This document shows, piece by piece, positions 19,572 through 29,269 of a DNA stretch of 38,172 nt. The notes under the pieces were generated by a model. It saw nothing but the letters and a program-made list of their open reading frames with translations. It was not told where the DNA came from and searched no databases. The stretch spans positions 1 to 38,172 of the forward strand of contig NZ_QUBS01000022.1 of assembly GCF_003390925.1 (NCBI RefSeq), given 5' to 3'. Within the stretch, counting starts at the first letter, position 1. Every line of letters begins with the position of its first letter. The position numbers were made by a program, and so were the translations under genes. Source of the DNA: Trinickia diaoshuihuensis (GTDB lineage Bacteria > Pseudomonadota > Gammaproteobacteria > Burkholderiales > Burkholderiaceae).

Positions 19572-20051
19572 TCAGAGCAAACGCTCGATGTCGGCCGTGA
19601 TCGCCTCCGGAGGCGTCTTCGGCCCGTACCGTTTGAGCACCGTGCCGTCGCGGCCGATCAAGAACTTCGTGAAGTTCCACTTGATCGCCTTGGTGCCGAA
19701 AATCCCACGCCGCTCGGCCGAGAGAAAGCCGAACAGCGGGTGGGCGCCGGGGCCCTTTACGTCGACCTTCTCGAACATCGGGAACGTCACGCCGAAATTC
19801 TTCTCGCAGAAGCTGCCGATCTGCGCGGCGTCGCCGGGCTCCTGCTTGCCGAACTGGTTGCACGGAAACCCGAGTACCTCGAATCCACGCGCGGCGAACT
19901 GTTCGTGCAGGCGCTGCAATCCCGCATACTGCGGCGTGAACCCGCATTCGCTGGCCGTGTTGACGATTAGGAGAACCTTGCCGCGATAGCGTTCGAGGCC
20001 GAGCACTTCGCCGCGAAGCGTACGTGCCGAAAACGTGTAGACCGTGCTCAC
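19572..20051 (-). CDS. Glutathione peroxidase family thiol peroxidase
   Basis: 159 residues from GTG at 20051, preceded by TTTGGAG 8 nt upstream; the longer frame to 20321 runs antisense into the ABC-F gene and is rejected. It reduces hydroperoxides with thioredoxin or glutathione. Signature regions: LLIVNTASECGFTPQYAGL with peroxidatic Cys in place of selenocysteine, GFPCNQFGKQEPG with the catalytic Gln and a second Cys, and IKWNFTKFLIGRDG with the catalytic Trp and Asn. E. coli BtuE is the closest named type. It faces cls tail to tail with 28 bp between. Confidence 0.95.
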   Translation of the reverse strand: MSTVYTFSARTLRGEVLGLERYRGKVLLIVNTASECGFTPQYAGLQRLHEQFAARGFEVLGFPCNQFGKQEPGDAAQIGSFCEKNFGVTFPMFEKVDVKGPGAHPLFGFLSAERRGIFGTKAIKWNFTKFLIGRDGTVLKRYGPKTPPEAITADIERLL

Positions 20052-20131
20052 CGAGTCGACTCCAAAGGAAAACCGCAAGTCTATGCGAAAGCATCGCGCG
20101 ATGTCCGGCACAGGCCGTGCTCGCGAACGTC

Positions 20132-20137
20132 TAAAAT
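20132..20137 (+). promoter_or_regulatory. Candidate -10 element of the ABC-F gene
   Basis: TAAAAT in CTAAAATAGCGC lies 28 bp upstream of the chosen GTG start. It would place transcription initiation near 20144 and give a very short leader. No -35 match is visible. Confidence 0.4.
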
Positions 20138-20165
20138 AGCGCTTTTCGTGCAGCCGGCCCCGCCC

Positions 20166-22118
20166 GTGATCCGTTTCAATCAATTCAGCCTCGCCCGCGG
20201 CGTCAAGCCGCTCTTCGAAGCCACCTCGTTCACGCTGAACCCCGGCGAAAAGGCCGGTCTCGTCGGTGCCAACGGCGCGGGCAAGTCCACCCTGTTTTCC
20301 GTGCTGCGCGGCGATCTGCATCCCGACGCCGGCGACTTCTCGCTACCGCCTTCCTGGCGCATCGCCCATGTCGCCCAAGAAACGCCCGCGGCCGAAAAAA
20401 CCGCGCTCGAGTACACGCTCGACGGCGATGCGGCCCTGCGCGAGATCGAAGCCCAGATCGCCCAGGCCGAGGCCAGCCAAGACGGCGACGCCCTCGCGCA
20501 CGCCCACGCCGCGTTCGCCGATGCCGACGGCTACACCGCCCCGGCCCGCGCCGAAGCGCTCCTGCTCGGCCTCGGGTTCACGCTCGCGCAGACTCGCGAG
20601 CAGGTGGCGAGCTTCTCGGGCGGCTGGAGAATGCGACTGAATTTGGCGCAAGCACTGATGTGCCGCTCGGACCTGCTGCTGCTCGACGAACCGACGAACC
20701 ACCTCGACCTCGACGCGATCGTCTGGCTCGAAGACTGGCTCGGCCGCTATCCGGGCACGCTCGTCGTCATCTCGCACGACCGCGAATTCCTCGATTCGGT
20801 TTGCAACGTCACGCTGCACCTCGAAAATCGTCAGGTGAAACGCTACGGCGGCAACTACTCGCAATTCGAGATATTGCGCGCGCAGCAGTTGGCGCTCCAG
20901 CAAAGCGCCTTCGAGAAACAGCAAAAGACGATCGCGCACTTGCAAAGCTTCATCGATCGCTTCAAGGCGAAGGCGACCAAGGCACGTCAGGCGCAAAGCC
21001 GCATGAAGGCGCTCGAAAAGATGGAGCGCATCGCGCCCGCGCATGCGGCCTCGCCGTTCACGTTCGAATTCCGCACACCCGACGCCGCGCCCAATCCGAT
21101 GCTCGTCATGGAAGACGTGCGCTGCGGATATCGCGCCGACGGCGGCATCGACATCCCTATCCTCGAAGGCGTGACGCTCTCCGTGCAAAACGGTCAGCGT
21201 ATCGGACTGCTCGGCGCGAACGGACAGGGCAAATCGACGCTCGTCAAAACGCTCGCGGGTACGCTCGCGCCGCTCGGCGGCACGATGCGCGCGGGGCGCG
21301 GCCTCGTGATCGGCTATTTCGCGCAGCATCAGCTCGAGACGTTGCGCCCCGACGATTCGCCGCTCGCGCATCTGGCCCGGCTTGCACCCGACACGCGCGA
21401 GCAGGAGTTGCGCGACTTCCTAGGCGGCTTCAATTTCTCGGGCGACATGGCCAGCTCGCCGATCGGCCCGTTCTCGGGCGGCGAAAAGGCACGCCTCGCA
21501 CTCGCGCTGATCATCTGGCAAAAACCGAATCTGCTGCTGCTCGACGAGCCGACGAACCATTTGGATCTCGAAACGCGGCATGCGCTGACGATGGCGCTCG
21601 CGCAATTCGAGGGCACCTTGATTCTCGTCTCGCACGATCGGCATTTGCTGCGCGCGAGCACCGATCAGTTCATGCTCGTCGCCAAGCATCGCTTGCAGCC
21701 TTTCGACGGCGACCTCGACGATTACCGCGATTGGCTGTTGCAGCACGCCGCCGAGACGCGCGCCGCGGCGAAGGCCGCCGGCCAAGGGGCAACGCCCGGC
21801 GACGGCGGACGCGAGAACGAAACGCCGGCGGGCAACCGCAAGGACCAGCGACGTCAGGAAGCGGAAATCCGCCAAAAGCTCGCCCAACTGAAAAAGCCCC
21901 TGCAAACGCGGATCGCGAAGCTCGAGAAGGAGATGGAGGCGCTGAACGCCGAGAAGGCCACGCTCGATGCGTTCGTCGCCGATTCCGCGAGCTACGAGCC
22001 GGCCATGAAGACCAAGCTGACCGACGCGCTCAAGCGTCAGGCGGAAGTCCACGCGCGTCTGGAAGCGCTCGAAGCCGAATGGCTCGATGCGCAAGAGGAA
22101 CTCGAACAGATCGGCTAG
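20166..22118 (+). CDS. ABC-F family ATPase, YheS-like
   Basis: Soluble twin ATPase thought to act on the ribosome; no transmembrane segments. 650 residues from GTG at 20166 (then IRFNQFSLARGVKPLFEA); another in-frame GTG at 20148 adds six residues. First ATPase domain: Walker A GLVGANGAGKSTLF, signature FSGGWRMRLNLAQAL, Walker B LLLLDEPTNHLDLDA. The inter-domain P-site linker follows (FIDRFKAKATKARQAQSRMK). Second ATPase domain: GLLGANGQGKSTL, FSGGEKARLALAL, LLLLDEPTNHLDLET. A charged coiled-coil tail of ~100 residues (AKLEKEMEALNAEKATLDAF) ends the protein. Linker and tail match E. coli YheS better than EttA or Uup. Confidence 0.93.
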   Translation: MIRFNQFSLARGVKPLFEATSFTLNPGEKAGLVGANGAGKSTLFSVLRGDLHPDAGDFSLPPSWRIAHVAQETPAAEKTALEYTLDGDAALREIEAQIAQAEASQDGDALAHAHAAFADADGYTAPARAEALLLGLGFTLAQTREQVASFSGGWRMRLNLAQALMCRSDLLLLDEPTNHLDLDAIVWLEDWLGRYPGTLVVISHDREFLDSVCNVTLHLENRQVKRYGGNYSQFEILRAQQLALQQSAFEKQQKTIAHLQSFIDRFKAKATKARQAQSRMKALEKMERIAPAHAASPFTFEFRTPDAAPNPMLVMEDVRCGYRADGGIDIPILEGVTLSVQNGQRIGLLGANGQGKSTLVKTLAGTLAPLGGTMRAGRGLVIGYFAQHQLETLRPDDSPLAHLARLAPDTREQELRDFLGGFNFSGDMASSPIGPFSGGEKARLALALIIWQKPNLLLLDEPTNHLDLETRHALTMALAQFEGTLILVSHDRHLLRASTDQFMLVAKHRLQPFDGDLDDYRDWLLQHAAETRAAAKAAGQGATPGDGGRENETPAGNRKDQRRQEAEIRQKLAQLKKPLQTRIAKLEKEMEALNAEKATLDAFVADSASYEPAMKTKLTDALKRQAEVHARLEALEAEWLDAQEELEQIG

Positions 22119-22193
22119 GATGCGCCGCGCGCGCGGTGCTCGCGGCCCCTTCGCGCTGGGGCCGAGCCGTGATCGATCGACCGGAGGTGTACG

Positions 22194-23333
22194 TTGACGA
22201 CCGACGCTCCGCTGCAAGGCCTGCGTGTGCTCGATCTCACGCGCTTGCTGCCCGGCCCCCTGGCGACGCTGCGGCTCGCCGAACTCGGCGCGGACGTCCT
22301 CAAGATCGAGGAGCCCGGTGCCGGTGATGCCGCCCGCGCGATGATGCAGGCGCCGGCCGATCGCGCGAGCGGCGTGCCGAGCAGCTTTTATCGTCTCGTC
22401 AATCGCGGCAAGCGTGAAACGCGGTTGGACCTCAAGACAGAAACGGGCCGCACCGTCTTGCGCGCGCTCGTGCGCGAATCGCACGTGCTCGTGGAAAGCT
22501 TTCGCCCCGGCGTCATGGAAAAACTGGGGCTCGACTACCGCAGTCTAGCCAAGGTCAATCCGAAGCTCGTGTACTGCGCGATCACGGGCTATGGCGCGAC
22601 CGGTCCCCTCTCGCAGCGGCCCGGACACGATCTGAACTACCTGGCATACGCGGGCGTGCTCGATCAAATCGCCGCATCGGACGGCACGCCGGTCATTCCG
22701 AATATCCAGATCGCCGATATGCTCGGCGGTGCGCTGCCCGCCGTCACGCGCATCCTCGCCGCGCTATGGCAGGTCTCGCGCGGCGCGGACGGCGCGTTCG
22801 TCGACGTCTCGATGACGCATTCGATTCAAGCCAGCAACATCGTGGCGCGCGCGACGCTCGAGAATGCCGAGCGCGGCGCCCCGGCCGGTCTCGACGAACT
22901 GCGTGCGGGACACGGGCTGCTCAACGGCGGCGTGCCCTGCTACAACGTCTACCGCACGGCCGATGGCCGCTGGCTCGCCGTCGGCGCCCTCGAACTGAAA
23001 TTTTGGGAACGGCTGTGCGCCGCCTTGGGCCGGCCCGAGTGGGCCGCGCGCCACTGGAGCCTCGGCCAAGCCATCGGCGGTCCGGATGCCATGGCGCTGA
23101 CACGAGAGATGGCCGAGCACATCGGGACGCATCGGCTCAAAACGTGGATCGAGTTGCTCGAGCCCCGCGATTGCTGCGTCTCGCCTGTGCTCACCCCACA
23201 AGAGGCCCGGGAACATATGCTGTTCCGCATGGAAGCCGCGATGCCGCCGCAAGCGCCGCCCACGACGCCTCCGGCGGATCCGATGGATCCCACGGATTCG
23301 ACGCGAGCGTTCTGGCCGGACGGCGATCGCTGA
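22194..23333 (+). CDS. CaiB/BaiF family (class III) CoA-transferase
   Basis: 379 residues. The start is TTG at 22194, supported by GGAGG (22183-22187) six nt upstream and by the family N terminus LQGLRVLDLTRLLPGPLATL. Other family sequences are ELGADVLKIEEPGAGD, VLVESFRPGVMEKLGLDY, and YCAITGYGATGPLSQRPGHD with the catalytic Asp at the end, then LNYLAYAG. The family includes alpha-methylacyl-CoA racemases and formyl- or succinyl-CoA transferases. This sequence, with its RPGHDLNY and GGLP-like spacing, is nearest to racemase-type members, but substrate cannot be inferred. It converges on radA with a 21-bp gap. Confidence 0.9.
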   Translation: MTTDAPLQGLRVLDLTRLLPGPLATLRLAELGADVLKIEEPGAGDAARAMMQAPADRASGVPSSFYRLVNRGKRETRLDLKTETGRTVLRALVRESHVLVESFRPGVMEKLGLDYRSLAKVNPKLVYCAITGYGATGPLSQRPGHDLNYLAYAGVLDQIAASDGTPVIPNIQIADMLGGALPAVTRILAALWQVSRGADGAFVDVSMTHSIQASNIVARATLENAERGAPAGLDELRAGHGLLNGGVPCYNVYRTADGRWLAVGALELKFWERLCAALGRPEWAARHWSLGQAIGGPDAMALTREMAEHIGTHRLKTWIELLEPRDCCVSPVLTPQEAREHMLFRMEAAMPPQAPPTTPPADPMDPTDSTRAFWPDGDR

Positions 23334-23354
23334 ACGGACACGCCCGCCGCCGCG

Positions 23355-24731
23355 CTATTCGAGTTCCTTGACCCGGTCGATCGCTTGCTCGATCCGATCG
23401 ACGGCGAGCACCTGCAGCCCTTCGATCGGCTGCTTGGGCGCATTCGCCTTCGGGATCAACGCCGCGGTGAAACCCAGTTTCGCCGCCTCTTTCAACCGCT
23501 CCTGCCCTCTGGGCGACGGTCTGATTTCACCGGCGAGTCCCACTTCGCCAAAGACGATTAGGCCTTTGGGCAGCGGTTTGTTGCGCATCGAGGAATGAAT
23601 CGCGAGCAGCACCGCCAGATCGGCGGCCGGCTCGGCGATCTTGACGCCGCCCACCGCGTTCAGAAACACGTCTTGATCGAAACAGCCGATGCCCGCGTGC
23701 CGGTGCAGCACGGCCAGCAGCATGGCAAGCCGGTTTTGCTCCAGCCCGACGGCCAGGCGCCTCGGGTTCGGCACTTGCGCCGTGTCCACGAGCGCTTGGA
23801 TCTCGACGAGCAAGGGCCGCGAGCCCTCCTGCGTCACCAGCACGCAAGAGCCCGGGACGATTTGTTCGTGTTGCGACAGAAACAGCGCCGAGGGATTGGC
23901 GACGCCGCGCAAGCCGCGTTCGGTCATCGCGAATACGCCGAGTTCGTTGACGGCGCCGAACCGGTTTTTGAACGCGCGCACGAGCCGGAACGACGAATGC
24001 GTATCGCCCTCGAAGTAAAGCACCGTATCGACGATGTGTTCGAGCACGCGCGGACCCGCCAAGCTCCCTTCCTTCGTCACGTGGCCGACCATCACGATCG
24101 TCGTGCCCGACTGTTTGGCGATACGCGTGAGTTGCGCGGCGCATTCGCGAACCTGCGCGACGGAGCCCGGCGCCGAGGTCAGCGCGTCCGAGTAGACCGT
24201 CTGAATCGAATCGACGACGGCGACGTCGGGCCGCTCGGCCTCGATCGCGGCCTGAATCTTTTCGAGTTGGATTTCGGCCAGCAGCTTCAGATCCGCCGCG
24301 CGCGACCCCGGTTCGAGCAGCGCCAGGCGTTGAGCACGCAGGCCGATCTGCGCCGCCGACTCCTCGCCGCTGATATAGAGCGCGGTGCGCTCCTGCGCGA
24401 GCGAAGCGAGCGATTGCAGCAGCAGCGTGGACTTGCCGATACCCGGATCGCCGCCGATCAGCACGACCCCGCCCGCGACGAAACCGCCGCCGAGCACGCG
24501 ATCGAACTCGCCGATGCCCGTGGAGAAGCGCGGCACGTCGGCCGCTTCGATATCGGCGAGCCGCTGCACCGGCGCGCTTTTTGCCAGCGACTGGAACCGA
24601 TGCGCGCCCGGGCTAGGCGCGGCGGCCTCGACCAACGTATTCCACGCGTTGCATGAGGGGCACTGCCCTTGCCATTTCGGCGATTGACCGCCGCATTCCG
24701 TACAGGTGTAAACCGTCTTCTGTTTCGCCAC
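23355..24731 (-). CDS. radA: DNA repair protein RadA
   Basis: RecA-like helicase/ATPase that promotes branch migration in recombination. 458 residues, standard length. N-terminal zinc finger YTCTECGGQSPKWQGQCPSC; RecA-type core with Walker A GGDPGIGKSTLLLQ and Walker B VAVVDSIQTV; the diagnostic KNRFG motif (FKNRFGAVNELG); and a C-terminal Lon-like domain (DVFLNAVGGVKIAEPAADLA, FGEVGLAGEIRP). The N terminus MAKQKTVYTC is normal. The gene lies 77 bp downstream of alr on the same strand, so co-transcription is possible. Confidence 0.97.
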   Translation of the reverse strand: MAKQKTVYTCTECGGQSPKWQGQCPSCNAWNTLVEAAAPSPGAHRFQSLAKSAPVQRLADIEAADVPRFSTGIGEFDRVLGGGFVAGGVVLIGGDPGIGKSTLLLQSLASLAQERTALYISGEESAAQIGLRAQRLALLEPGSRAADLKLLAEIQLEKIQAAIEAERPDVAVVDSIQTVYSDALTSAPGSVAQVRECAAQLTRIAKQSGTTIVMVGHVTKEGSLAGPRVLEHIVDTVLYFEGDTHSSFRLVRAFKNRFGAVNELGVFAMTERGLRGVANPSALFLSQHEQIVPGSCVLVTQEGSRPLLVEIQALVDTAQVPNPRRLAVGLEQNRLAMLLAVLHRHAGIGCFDQDVFLNAVGGVKIAEPAADLAVLLAIHSSMRNKPLPKGLIVFGEVGLAGEIRPSPRGQERLKEAAKLGFTAALIPKANAPKQPIEGLQVLAVDRIEQAIDRVKELE

Positions 24732-24808
24732 GCGCGGTCCTTAGCCGTTGAGCCCGGTCGTTCGGGAAAATCGCAGTGAAAAGCTCGATGAACGAGACGA
24801 CCCCGCGC

Positions 24809-25879
24809 TCATTCGGCCCGCACCGGCACGCGTTGCGCGACGGCGCACATGAGTTCGTAGCCGATCGTGCCGCAAGCGCGCGCCACGTCGTCGATCGGCA
24901 ATTGCGCGCCCCACAGTTCGACGCGCGACCCCACTGTGGCCGTCGGGCAAGGCGTCAGATCGACCGTCAACATATCCATCGACACGCGCCCGACCAGACG
25001 GGTCCGTACGCCGTCCACGATGATCGGCGTGCCTTCCGGCGCGCATCGCAGGTAACCATCCGCGTACCCGCACGCCACCACGCCGATGCGCATCGGCGCC
25101 GGGGCAGTGAAGACCGATCCGTAGCCGACGGTCTGCCCCTTTGCCAGCGTTTGCACGGCGATCAGTTCCGACGAGAGCGTCATCGCCGGCTGTAAGCCGA
25201 CGTCTTCGACGGAAGCCGGATCGCCCGTGGGGGATGCGCCGTACAAGACGATGCCCGGGCGGACCCAGTCGAAATGAGCGCGCGGGTGCCAAAGCGTCGC
25301 GGCGGAGTTCGACAGGCTGCGGGCGCCCGCAATGCCTTCCGCACCGCGCTCGAACGCCTCGATCTGATAATCGATCCCGCGCTCGCCGTCGGCATCGGAA
25401 AAATGGGTCATGAGCACGATTTGTCCGACTCCAGGGCAAGCCCGCGCGCGCTCCCATGCCGCACGAAACTTCTCGGGCGTGTACCCTAGGCGGTTCATGC
25501 CGCTGTTCATCTTCAGTTGAACGTTGACCGGCTTGGACAAACGCGCCATCTCGAGCATTCGCAACTGTTCGTCGCTATGCACCGTGGTCGTCAGGCTGTA
25601 ACGATCGATGACGTCGATATCCGTCGGACGAAAGAAGCCCTCGAGCAGAAGAATCGGGCCGGCCCACCCCAGTTCGCGCAGCTTGGCCGCCTCCTCGAGG
25701 TCGAGCAAGCCGAACCCGTCGGTCGCCCGCAGGCCCGGGAACGCTCGGGCGAGCCCGTGGCCATAGGCGTTGGCCTTGACGACGGCCCACACTTTGGAAT
25801 TGGGGGCGCGCAAGCGGACACAAGCGAGATTGTTGGCCAGAGCTGCGGTGTGGATGGTGGCGAGAAGCGGGCGCGGCAT
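24809..25879 (-). CDS. alr: Alanine racemase
   Basis: PLP enzyme interconverting L- and D-alanine for peptidoglycan. 356 residues from ATG at 25879 ([20 protein letters not shown]); the in-frame GTG at 26017 adds 46 non-conserved residues and is rejected. The PLP lysine is in [31 protein letters not shown] and the catalytic Tyr region [22 protein letters not shown] are present. The C-terminal beta domain ends with AQRVPVRAE. The ribosome binding site is weak. Divergent from lplT by 218 bp. Whether this is the biosynthetic or a catabolic racemase cannot be told. Confidence 0.96.
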   Translation of the reverse strand: MPRPLLATIHTAALANNLACVRLRAPNSKVWAVVKANAYGHGLARAFPGLRATDGFGLLDLEEAAKLRELGWAGPILLLEGFFRPTDIDVIDRYSLTTTVHSDEQLRMLEMARLSKPVNVQLKMNSGMNRLGYTPEKFRAAWERARACPGVGQIVLMTHFSDADGERGIDYQIEAFERGAEGIAGARSLSNSAATLWHPRAHFDWVRPGIVLYGASPTGDPASVEDVGLQPAMTLSSELIAVQTLAKGQTVGYGSVFTAPAPMRIGVVACGYADGYLRCAPEGTPIIVDGVRTRLVGRVSMDMLTVDLTPCPTATVGSRVELWGAQLPIDDVARACGTIGYELMCAVAQRVPVRAE

Positions 25880-26000
25880 GACTTTTTCGTAAGAGGTACG
25901 AGGCGTATCAGGATGGGATGGCGCGTAATCGGACGCACGGCGGGTAGCCGCGCGCCGCCCGGGCGGCGCGCCGGCCGTCCGAAGCCACCTATTTTCGTGA

Positions 26001-26006
26001 TATAAA
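26001..26006 (+). promoter_or_regulatory. Candidate -10 element of lplT
   Basis: TATAAA in GTGATATAAAGCC lies 91 bp upstream of lplT in the alr-lplT divergent gap, a locally AT-rich patch within G+C-rich sequence. No clear -35 is seen. It could equally serve alr on the other strand. Confidence 0.35.
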
Positions 26007-26097
26007 GCCGTGCGCACAACCCATTTCGAACGGCCTAAGTCCTAACGCGTCACTCGCGTCCGGGGAGGACGCGCCGCAAAGGACCGCACCGCATCAG

Positions 26098-27405
26098 ATG
26101 AAAAAAGGTTTTTACTCCATCATGGCCGCGCAGTTTTTTTCGTCGCTGGCCGATAGCGCCCTTCTGATTGCCGCCATTGCTCTGCTCAAAGACCTCCATG
26201 CCCCGAACTGGATGACGCCGCTGCTCAAGCTGTTCTTCGTCCTGTCGTATGTCGTGCTCGCCGCGTTCGTGGGCGCTTTCGCCGATTCGCGGCCCAAGGG
26301 GCGGGTCATGTTCGCGACCAACACGATCAAGATCGTCGGCTGCTTTTTCATGATGGCCGGCGCTCACCCGCTCGCGGCCTACGGCATCGTCGGCTTCGGC
26401 GCGGCGGCCTACTCGCCGGCCAAATACGGGATACTGACGGAACTCTTGCCGCCCGAGCGGCTCGTCGCCGCCAACGGCTGGATCGAAGGCACCACGGTCG
26501 CGTCGATCATCCTCGGCACCGTGTTGGGCGGTGCGCTGATCAGTCCGCACATCGCCATTCACGTGCTCAAGCATCGGATTCCGCTCGTGCATACGCCGGC
26601 CGAAGCCGCGATGCTCGTCATCATGGGCATCTACGTGGCCGCCGCCATCTTCAATCTGCGTATCCCCGACACGGGGGCCCGCTATCCGAAGCAGCAGCAC
26701 GGTCCGATCAGGCTCATCACCGATTTCGCCGATTGCTTCCTGGCGCTGTGGCGCGACAAGCTCGGCCAAATTTCCCTCGCCGTCACGACGCTGTTCTGGG
26801 GCGCCGGCGCGACGTTGCAATTCATCGTCCTCAAATGGGCGGAAGTGTCGCTCGGCATGTCGCTGTCGGAAGGCGCCGTCTTACAGGCGATCGTCGCCGT
26901 GGGCGTCGCGGGCGGCGCGATATGGGCGGCGGCACGCGTGCCGCTGAAGAAGTCGCTGACGGTCCTGCCGGTCGGTATCGTCATGGGCCTTGCCGTCATG
27001 GCGATGGCGTTTTATTCGCGGCAGCTCGTGCCGGTCAACTGGGGCTTTTATTTCGGCCGCATGCACGTGCCGGGCTATCTGATCATCGCCTATATCTTCC
27101 TGATGTTCGTCGGCGCCCTCTCCGGCTTTTTCGTCGTACCGATGAATGCGCTGTTGCAGCATCGCGGGCACGTCCTTTTATCGGCGGGCCATTCGATCGC
27201 CGTGCAAAACTTCAACGAGAATCTGTCGGTCCTCGTCATGCTGTGCCTTTACGCCGTACTGGTGTGGCTCGACGTGCCCGTTTCCGTCGTCATCGTGCTG
27301 TTCGGTACGTTCGTTTGTCTGATGATGTGGCTCGTCATGCGCCGCCACCAAGCGAATCAGCGTGCCTTCGATTCGGTCGCGCTGATCGGCGAGATCAAAC
27401 ACTGA
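26098..27405 (+). CDS. lplT: Lysophospholipid transporter LplT (MFS)
   Basis: 435-residue major-facilitator protein that flips lysophospholipids across the inner membrane for re-acylation. It starts [20 protein letters not shown], the LplT N terminus, and has about twelve hydrophobic segments. [17 protein letters not shown] (the loop 2-3 MFS signature) and [27 protein letters not shown] are characteristic. In enterobacteria lplT is linked to the acyltransferase gene aas; no aas is seen here. thiD starts 31 bp after the stop. Confidence 0.93.
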   Translation: MKKGFYSIMAAQFFSSLADSALLIAAIALLKDLHAPNWMTPLLKLFFVLSYVVLAAFVGAFADSRPKGRVMFATNTIKIVGCFFMMAGAHPLAAYGIVGFGAAAYSPAKYGILTELLPPERLVAANGWIEGTTVASIILGTVLGGALISPHIAIHVLKHRIPLVHTPAEAAMLVIMGIYVAAAIFNLRIPDTGARYPKQQHGPIRLITDFADCFLALWRDKLGQISLAVTTLFWGAGATLQFIVLKWAEVSLGMSLSEGAVLQAIVAVGVAGGAIWAAARVPLKKSLTVLPVGIVMGLAVMAMAFYSRQLVPVNWGFYFGRMHVPGYLIIAYIFLMFVGALSGFFVVPMNALLQHRGHVLLSAGHSIAVQNFNENLSVLVMLCLYAVLVWLDVPVSVVIVLFGTFVCLMMWLVMRRHQANQRAFDSVALIGEIKH

Positions 27406-27436
27406 GTCGCATGGCCGCAGTGCGCGGCCGCCCGCC

Positions 27437-28246
27437 ATGGCCCACCCCATCCACAACGTATTGACGATCGCCGGCTCCGATTGCAGCGGGGGGGCCGGCA
27501 TCCAGGCCGATCTCAAGACGTTCTCGGCGCTCGGGGTGTACGGCGCGAGCGTCGTGACAGCGCTGACCGCGCAAAACACGCACGGCGTGCGCGCGGTGCA
27601 TGCTCCCGAGGACGCCTTCGTCGCGGCCCAGCTCGATGCCGTGTTCGAAGACATCGACTTCGACGCCGTCAAGGTCGGGATGCTCGCCAATGCCGGCATC
27701 GTGCGCGCGGTCGCCTCGGCGCTACGGCGTCATGCGGCCAAGCGCGTGGTGCTCGATACGGTCATTTTGTCCAAGAACGGCCATCCGCTGCTCAGCGCGG
27801 ATGCCGTTGCGGCGCTGCGCGAAGAGTTGATGCCGCTGGCGGACCTCGTCACGCCGAATCTCGACGAAGCCGCGGTGCTCGTGAAGGCGGATGCGCGCGC
27901 AAGCGACGAAGCCGCCATGCGGCAGCAAGGCGATGCCCTACGCGCGCTGGGCGCGCGAGCCGTGCTGATGAAGGGCGGGCATTTGGGCGGCACGCAAAGC
28001 CCTGATTGGCTGATCGACGACAGCGGCCCGCACCGGCTAGACGGCGCCCGTATCGACGTGAAAGATACGCACGGCACGGGCTGCACGCTCTCGGCCGCCA
28101 TCGCCGCCTTGATCCCGCAGCGCCAGGATTGGCTCGGCGCGGTGACCGACGCGAAGACCTATCTCGCTCAAGCCTTGCGCGAAAGCACGCGCCTTCGGGT
28201 GGGCAGCGGCATCGGCCCCGTCCATCATTTTCATCGTTGGTGGTGA
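27437..28246 (+). CDS. thiD: Hydroxymethylpyrimidine/phosphomethylpyrimidine kinase ThiD
   Basis: Phosphorylates hydroxymethylpyrimidine twice in thiamine biosynthesis and salvage. 269 residues of the ribokinase-like fold: N-terminal [20 protein letters not shown] binds substrate; mid-region VKVGMLAN and [27 protein letters not shown]; and the anion-hole motif [19 protein letters not shown]. It follows lplT by 31 bp and converges on the DUF1853 gene. No TPP riboswitch is visible upstream, and no other thi gene is in the window. Confidence 0.96.
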   Translation: MAHPIHNVLTIAGSDCSGGAGIQADLKTFSALGVYGASVVTALTAQNTHGVRAVHAPEDAFVAAQLDAVFEDIDFDAVKVGMLANAGIVRAVASALRRHAAKRVVLDTVILSKNGHPLLSADAVAALREELMPLADLVTPNLDEAAVLVKADARASDEAAMRQQGDALRALGARAVLMKGGHLGGTQSPDWLIDDSGPHRLDGARIDVKDTHGTGCTLSAAIAALIPQRQDWLGAVTDAKTYLAQALRESTRLRVGSGIGPVHHFHRWW

Positions 28247-28252
28247 TCGCTC

Positions 28253-28269
28253 ACGCGGCTTAGCCGCGT
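28253..28269. terminator. Short hairpin between thiD and the DUF1853 gene
   Basis: ACGCGGC (28253-28259), loop TTA, GCCGCGT (28263-28269) form a perfect 7-bp stem in the 24-bp space between convergent genes. It touches the stop codon of the minus-strand gene. A T-run is missing on both sides, so it may be a weak bidirectional terminator. Confidence 0.45.
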
Positions 28270-28270
28270 A

Positions 28271-29269
28271 TTAAGCGGCTGCGCGCGCGTAGGCCCTAGC
28301 CTGCTCCGGCCAATCGTCGGGCACGACGAATCCCCGGTCGGTCTCGTGCCAATGCCCAAGCAAAGGCGGTTGCCGCTCGAACGATGCGACCATGACCGGC
28401 CCCGTCTGCTGGTCGAGCCGTTCCGTCAACGCGGCGGCCGGGGACAAGAGCGCGGCATCGACGGCCTCCGTCGCGATAGGCGGCCGTGGCGCGAGCCATG
28501 CGAGGCGCGGCAGCACGGCCCAGCGTGCGCCGCCGCGATTCGCTGCGAGCGCCGGCCAGTCGCGCCGGGCTACCCAAAAGCCGCGGCAATGCGAGGGATC
28601 GACCGCCTGCGCGATCTCCGGCGTTTCGCCCCAGCGGTAGAACAACCAGCCCTTCACTAACATTTGCGGCCGCCACGGCCCCAAATGGCCGAGGGCAGCG
28701 AACTCCTCACGTGCCGAAAGCGGCAATTGGTGCCCGAGCAGATGGGTCAGCTTCAGATCGAACCGATCCTGCAAATTCGGACCGACATAATCGGCCAATT
28801 CAGGCCTATCACCCGGAGCCGCCCCCGCGTGCAAATAGCATTTGACGGCCAATTCCCAGTGCAACTTACGCCTGCTCGGGCTCTCCACTAGGAAGTCGCA
28901 TTCGCCGATCGTTCTGCCGGCGACCCGCAGCGCCACGTTGGCGGCGACGAGCCGGGCCGCCGGACCCTGCTGAAGAAAAAAGCCGAGTAGACATTCGGCG
29001 TAGCGTCCCAAGCGGGTAATGCGCGTGGCCGCGATCGCTTGCCGCAGCGCCGTCGGGTCCCGATCGAGTTCGCGCAGCCACGCACCGGTATCGACGGCTT
29101 GCTGCGGCGTTTCGAACACGGTCGCCAACTCGCCCATGGGCGGCTGCGCCCGCAGCAACGGACTGCTCGCGAGCAGCCAAGCCAGATCGCGAACGGCGGG
29201 ATCCGACAATACGTCCTGCAGCGCATCGAGCGCGGCGGCACTGGCGGCAGCCGGCTCGAGGGCGCTCAT
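28271..29269 (-). CDS. DUF1853 family protein
   Basis: 332 residues from ATG at 29269, fixed by the ATGA overlap with the uracil-DNA glycosylase stop. Function is unknown. The sequence fits DUF1853: an N-terminal helical part with LAWLLASSPLL, then LGRYAECLLGFFLQQGP. A central block CDFLVESPSRRKLHWELAVK resembles the acidic and basic residues of a nuclease-like (PD-(D/E)xK) core: Asp, then Glu-Leu-Ala-Val-Lys (E-x-x-K). Other conserved-looking segments are VGPNLQDRFDLKLTHLLGHQLPLS and LVKGWLFYR. No membrane segment. Last gene of the tsaB-rimI-UDG operon. The nuclease resemblance is my inference from motif shape only. Confidence 0.8.
   Translation of the reverse strand: MSALEPAAASAAALDALQDVLSDPAVRDLAWLLASSPLLRAQPPMGELATVFETPQQAVDTGAWLRELDRDPTALRQAIAATRITRLGRYAECLLGFFLQQGPAARLVAANVALRVAGRTIGECDFLVESPSRRKLHWELAVKCYLHAGAAPGDRPELADYVGPNLQDRFDLKLTHLLGHQLPLSAREEFAALGHLGPWRPQMLVKGWLFYRWGETPEIAQAVDPSHCRGFWVARRDWPALAANRGGARWAVLPRLAWLAPRPPIATEAVDAALLSPAAALTERLDQQTGPVMVASFERQPPLLGHWHETDRGFVVPDDWPEQARAYARAAA

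Noticed and set aside
26041-27436. TPP riboswitch upstream of thiD
   Set aside because: No THI-box-like sequence (such as CTGAGA with GGAACCTG-like segments) is visible upstream of lplT or thiD.
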